The notes below the pieces were generated by a model. That model searched no databases. It was given only the letters and a program-made list of their open reading frames with translations, and was not told the DNA's origin. A program made the position numbers and the translations under genes. Below are positions 62,600 to 64,000 of a stretch of 64,000 bases of DNA, one piece after another. The DNA is taken from NCBI RefSeq assembly GCF_003815675.1, contig NZ_CP033918.1, positions 3,100,001 to 3,164,000 of the forward strand. Reading direction: 5' to 3'. Position 1 is the stretch's first letter. Each line of letters begins with the position of its first letter. The DNA comes from Chryseobacterium sp. G0186. Its GTDB lineage: Bacteria; Bacteroidota; Bacteroidia; Flavobacteriales; Weeksellaceae.

Positions 62600-62664
62600 A
62601 ACTAAACAAGATTAAAGTATACCTTAAAAAAAAATTAAAAACAGATTCGTACCCATTTATTTAA

Positions 62665-62672
62665 TAATTTTG
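62665..62672 (+). promoter_or_regulatory. -7 element of the cupin-8 gene
   Basis: TAATTTTG matches TAnnTTTG, 18 bases before the ATG. Confidence 0.5.
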
Positions 62673-62690
62673 TAACATAAAATTTACAAA

Positions 62691-63572
62691 ATGGGAATTA
62701 TTTTAAAGCCTATAGATATTGTAGAGGATATTTCTAAAGAAGAATTCTACGAAAAATATCTAAAGCCAAGAAGGCCCGTTGTCATCAGGAATATGGCAAA
62801 AAACTGGCCTGCTTACAAAAAATGGACGATGGAATACATGAAGGAGGTTGTAGGAGATGTGGAGGTCCCGTTATATGACAGTTCAAAAGCAGACCCCTCT
62901 GCACCCATCAATTCTTCTGCAGCCAAAATGAAATTCGGTGATTATATAGACCTTATCCAAAAGGAACCTACTGATCTGAGAATTTTCCTTTTTGATCCCA
63001 TAAAGTTTGCTCCAAAATTACTTGAAGACTATATTTCGCCAAAGAAATTAATGGGAGGTTTCCTTGATAAGTATCCTAATATGTTCTTTGGAGGAAAGGG
63101 ATCTGTAACGTTTTTGCATTTTGATATTGATATGGCTCATATCTTCCATACTCACTTCAACGGAAGAAAGCATGTTCTTCTTTTTGACTATAAGTGGAGG
63201 GAAAGACTGTATCAGATCCCGTATGCAACCTACGCACTGGAGGATTATGATATTGAAAATCCTGATTTCACAAAGTTTCCTGCGCTGGACGGTGTGGAAG
63301 GGATTGAATGTTACCTTGAGCATGGAGATACATTATTTATGCCTACCGGATGGTGGCATTGGATGAAATATCTGGATGGATCTTTCTCCATCTCGCTAAG
63401 GGCATGGGACAAATCGTGGGCAGTAAAGGCGCATTCTTTATGGAACCTAACTGTACAACGTAAATTTGATGACATCATGAAGTCCAATTTCAAAAAGAAG
63501 TATATGGACTGGAAAGAAAAGGTCGCCATTAAAAGAGCTGAGATTGCATTAAAAAGAGGTCTCCCTAAATAA
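62691..63572 (+). CDS. Cupin-8 (JmjC-like) Fe(II)-dependent oxygenase domain protein
   Basis: 293 residues. A double-stranded beta-helix with iron ligands HFD at 143-145 (His143, Asp145) and His223 in PTGWWHWM, the HxD...H triad of Fe(II)/2-oxoglutarate oxygenases. FEEFYEKYLKPRRPVVIRN-type start (residues 14-33, seen as KEEFYEKYLKPRRPVVIRN) is typical of the cupin-8 group. The substrate is unknown. An iron-type operator upstream fits an iron enzyme. Confidence 0.88.
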   Translation: MGIILKPIDIVEDISKEEFYEKYLKPRRPVVIRNMAKNWPAYKKWTMEYMKEVVGDVEVPLYDSSKADPSAPINSSAAKMKFGDYIDLIQKEPTDLRIFLFDPIKFAPKLLEDYISPKKLMGGFLDKYPNMFFGGKGSVTFLHFDIDMAHIFHTHFNGRKHVLLFDYKWRERLYQIPYATYALEDYDIENPDFTKFPALDGVEGIECYLEHGDTLFMPTGWWHWMKYLDGSFSISLRAWDKSWAVKAHSLWNLTVQRKFDDIMKSNFKKKYMDWKEKVAIKRAEIALKRGLPK

Positions 63573-63605
63573 AAAAAAGACGTTTCAAATGAAACGTCTT
63601 TTTTT
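63573..63605. terminator. Bidirectional terminator
   Basis: Arms GACGTTTC and GAAACGTC around AAAT, extended by A and T runs, between the cupin-8 gene and the convergent M14 peptidase gene. Confidence 0.95.
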
Positions 63606-63630
63606 AGTTTAAAAACTGTTTATCAACACA

Positions 63631-64000
63631 TTACAACACTCTATACACAGGATACTGTCTGAAAGTTTTTTCCTCAAAATAGGGAGAGTGTCTGTAGATC
63701 CAATCCAGCTGTACTTCACCGTCTTCAGCCAGTTTTTTATCTGATTTTTTAGCCGCTTCAAAGTTTTCCTTTAGCTTTTTGTCATTTTTCAACAGTTCTG
63801 CAGCTGTATCTTCAAAAATATAGGCTGAATAATATTCTTTCTGGGCCAGAATTCCATCAAAAAAATTCCAGTTAAAAAAGGAGTCTAATGCCTCAGGCTC
63901 AAGTGTTTCAACAATATATTTTACGCCATGCTGACTGGTAGAAACCATATAATCTCCTGCATTGGCAACAATGTTTCTTTTTGTAGGGGCTACCGTAGTT
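63631..64000 (-). CDS. M14-family metallopeptidase, 3' part
   Basis: The frame is open to the right edge of the window, so the N-terminus and the zinc-binding domain are outside it. The visible 122 residues start TTVAPTKRNIVANAGDYMVSTSQHG and contain VETLEPEALDSFFNWNFFDGILAQKE, which I recognise from the C-terminal domain of flavobacterial zinc carboxypeptidase-type (M14) proteins. The ATG at 63948 is an internal Met, not the start. Confidence 0.75.
   Translation of the reverse strand, partial: TTVAPTKRNIVANAGDYMVSTSQHGVKYIVETLEPEALDSFFNWNFFDGILAQKEYYSAYIFEDTAAELLKNDKKLKENFEAAKKSDKKLAEDGEVQLDWIYRHSPYFEEKTFRQYPVYRVL

Larger units (their letters stand above)
62045..62690. other. 646-base AT-rich intergenic region
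   Basis: No open frame. The right part has the palindrome ATTTAGTCTAAAT at 62587-62599 and a -7 element at 62665-62672. The middle is very AT-rich (runs of A and T) without a recognisable element. Confidence 0.5.

Noticed and set aside
1..64000. CRISPR arrays or phage modules
   Set aside because: No regularly spaced repeats, cas genes or phage structural genes were seen; the only dispersed repeats are the spacer dyads, tRNA copies and operators described.

Overview
The window looks like a chromosomal segment of a Bacteroidota bacterium of the class Flavobacteriia, most like Chryseobacterium or a close Weeksellaceae relative. The signs are AT-rich DNA, TAnnTTTG-type -7 promoter elements, almost no Shine-Dalgarno sequences, a type IX secretion sorting tail, a GLPGLI protein, TonB-dependent receptors with carboxypeptidase-regulatory-like N-termini, and a Bacteroidota-sized MraY and FtsZ. 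This rests on family recognition only; no search was run.

Layout. 1-12.4 kb: the division and cell-wall operon murE(partial)-mraY-murD-ftsW-murG-murC-ftsQ-ftsA-ftsZ, followed by a GatB/YqeY gene; nearly every spacer holds a dyad-symmetric tract built from TACATT/AATGTA-type words. 12.8-16.4 kb: a bacilliredoxin, a GH3-family protein and an intact IS1182-like element. 16.4-25.9 kb (minus strand): two lipoproteins, tandem membrane-anchored EEP phosphodiesterases, a rhomboid protease, MutL with a degraded endonuclease motif, a DUF1275 protein, a Usp-like protein and a two-component system. 26.2-35.2 kb: an apparent aminophosphonate acquisition locus made of an XRE-cupin regulator, a TonB receptor, an MFS carrier, a FAD amine oxidase (TIGR03364-like), a phosphonatase-like HAD enzyme (TIGR03351-like) and a secreted alkaline-phosphatase-superfamily enzyme. 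The operon and the secreted enzyme share a palindromic site, AAGTTTAC-N5-GTAAACTT and close variants. 35.3-38.8 kb: a GNAT protein, a MocR regulator, an unknown gene, an XRE protein and a gene split by an in-frame amber codon. 38.9-46.2 kb: a restriction-modification island with a small PD-(D/E)XK protein, a fused m5C plus N6-adenine methyltransferase, a controller protein with its operator, a Vsr-like protein lacking two active-site residues, and a divergent McrB/McrC-like pair resembling LlaJI. 46.2-46.8 kb: five tRNA genes (Leu x4, Gly) arranged as a partial duplication. 47-64 kb: housekeeping genes, including an SSB-tailed DUF3127 protein, aat, a TPR protein, glmM and feoAB with a Cys-rich partner, then a GLPGLI/TonB-like pair, a cupin-8 (JmjC-like) protein and the 3' end of an M14 peptidase gene.

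The two most interesting systems are the aminophosphonate locus with its shared operator and the mixed restriction island. A near-identical palindrome in front of feoA and of the cupin-8 gene also suggests a shared iron-type regulon.
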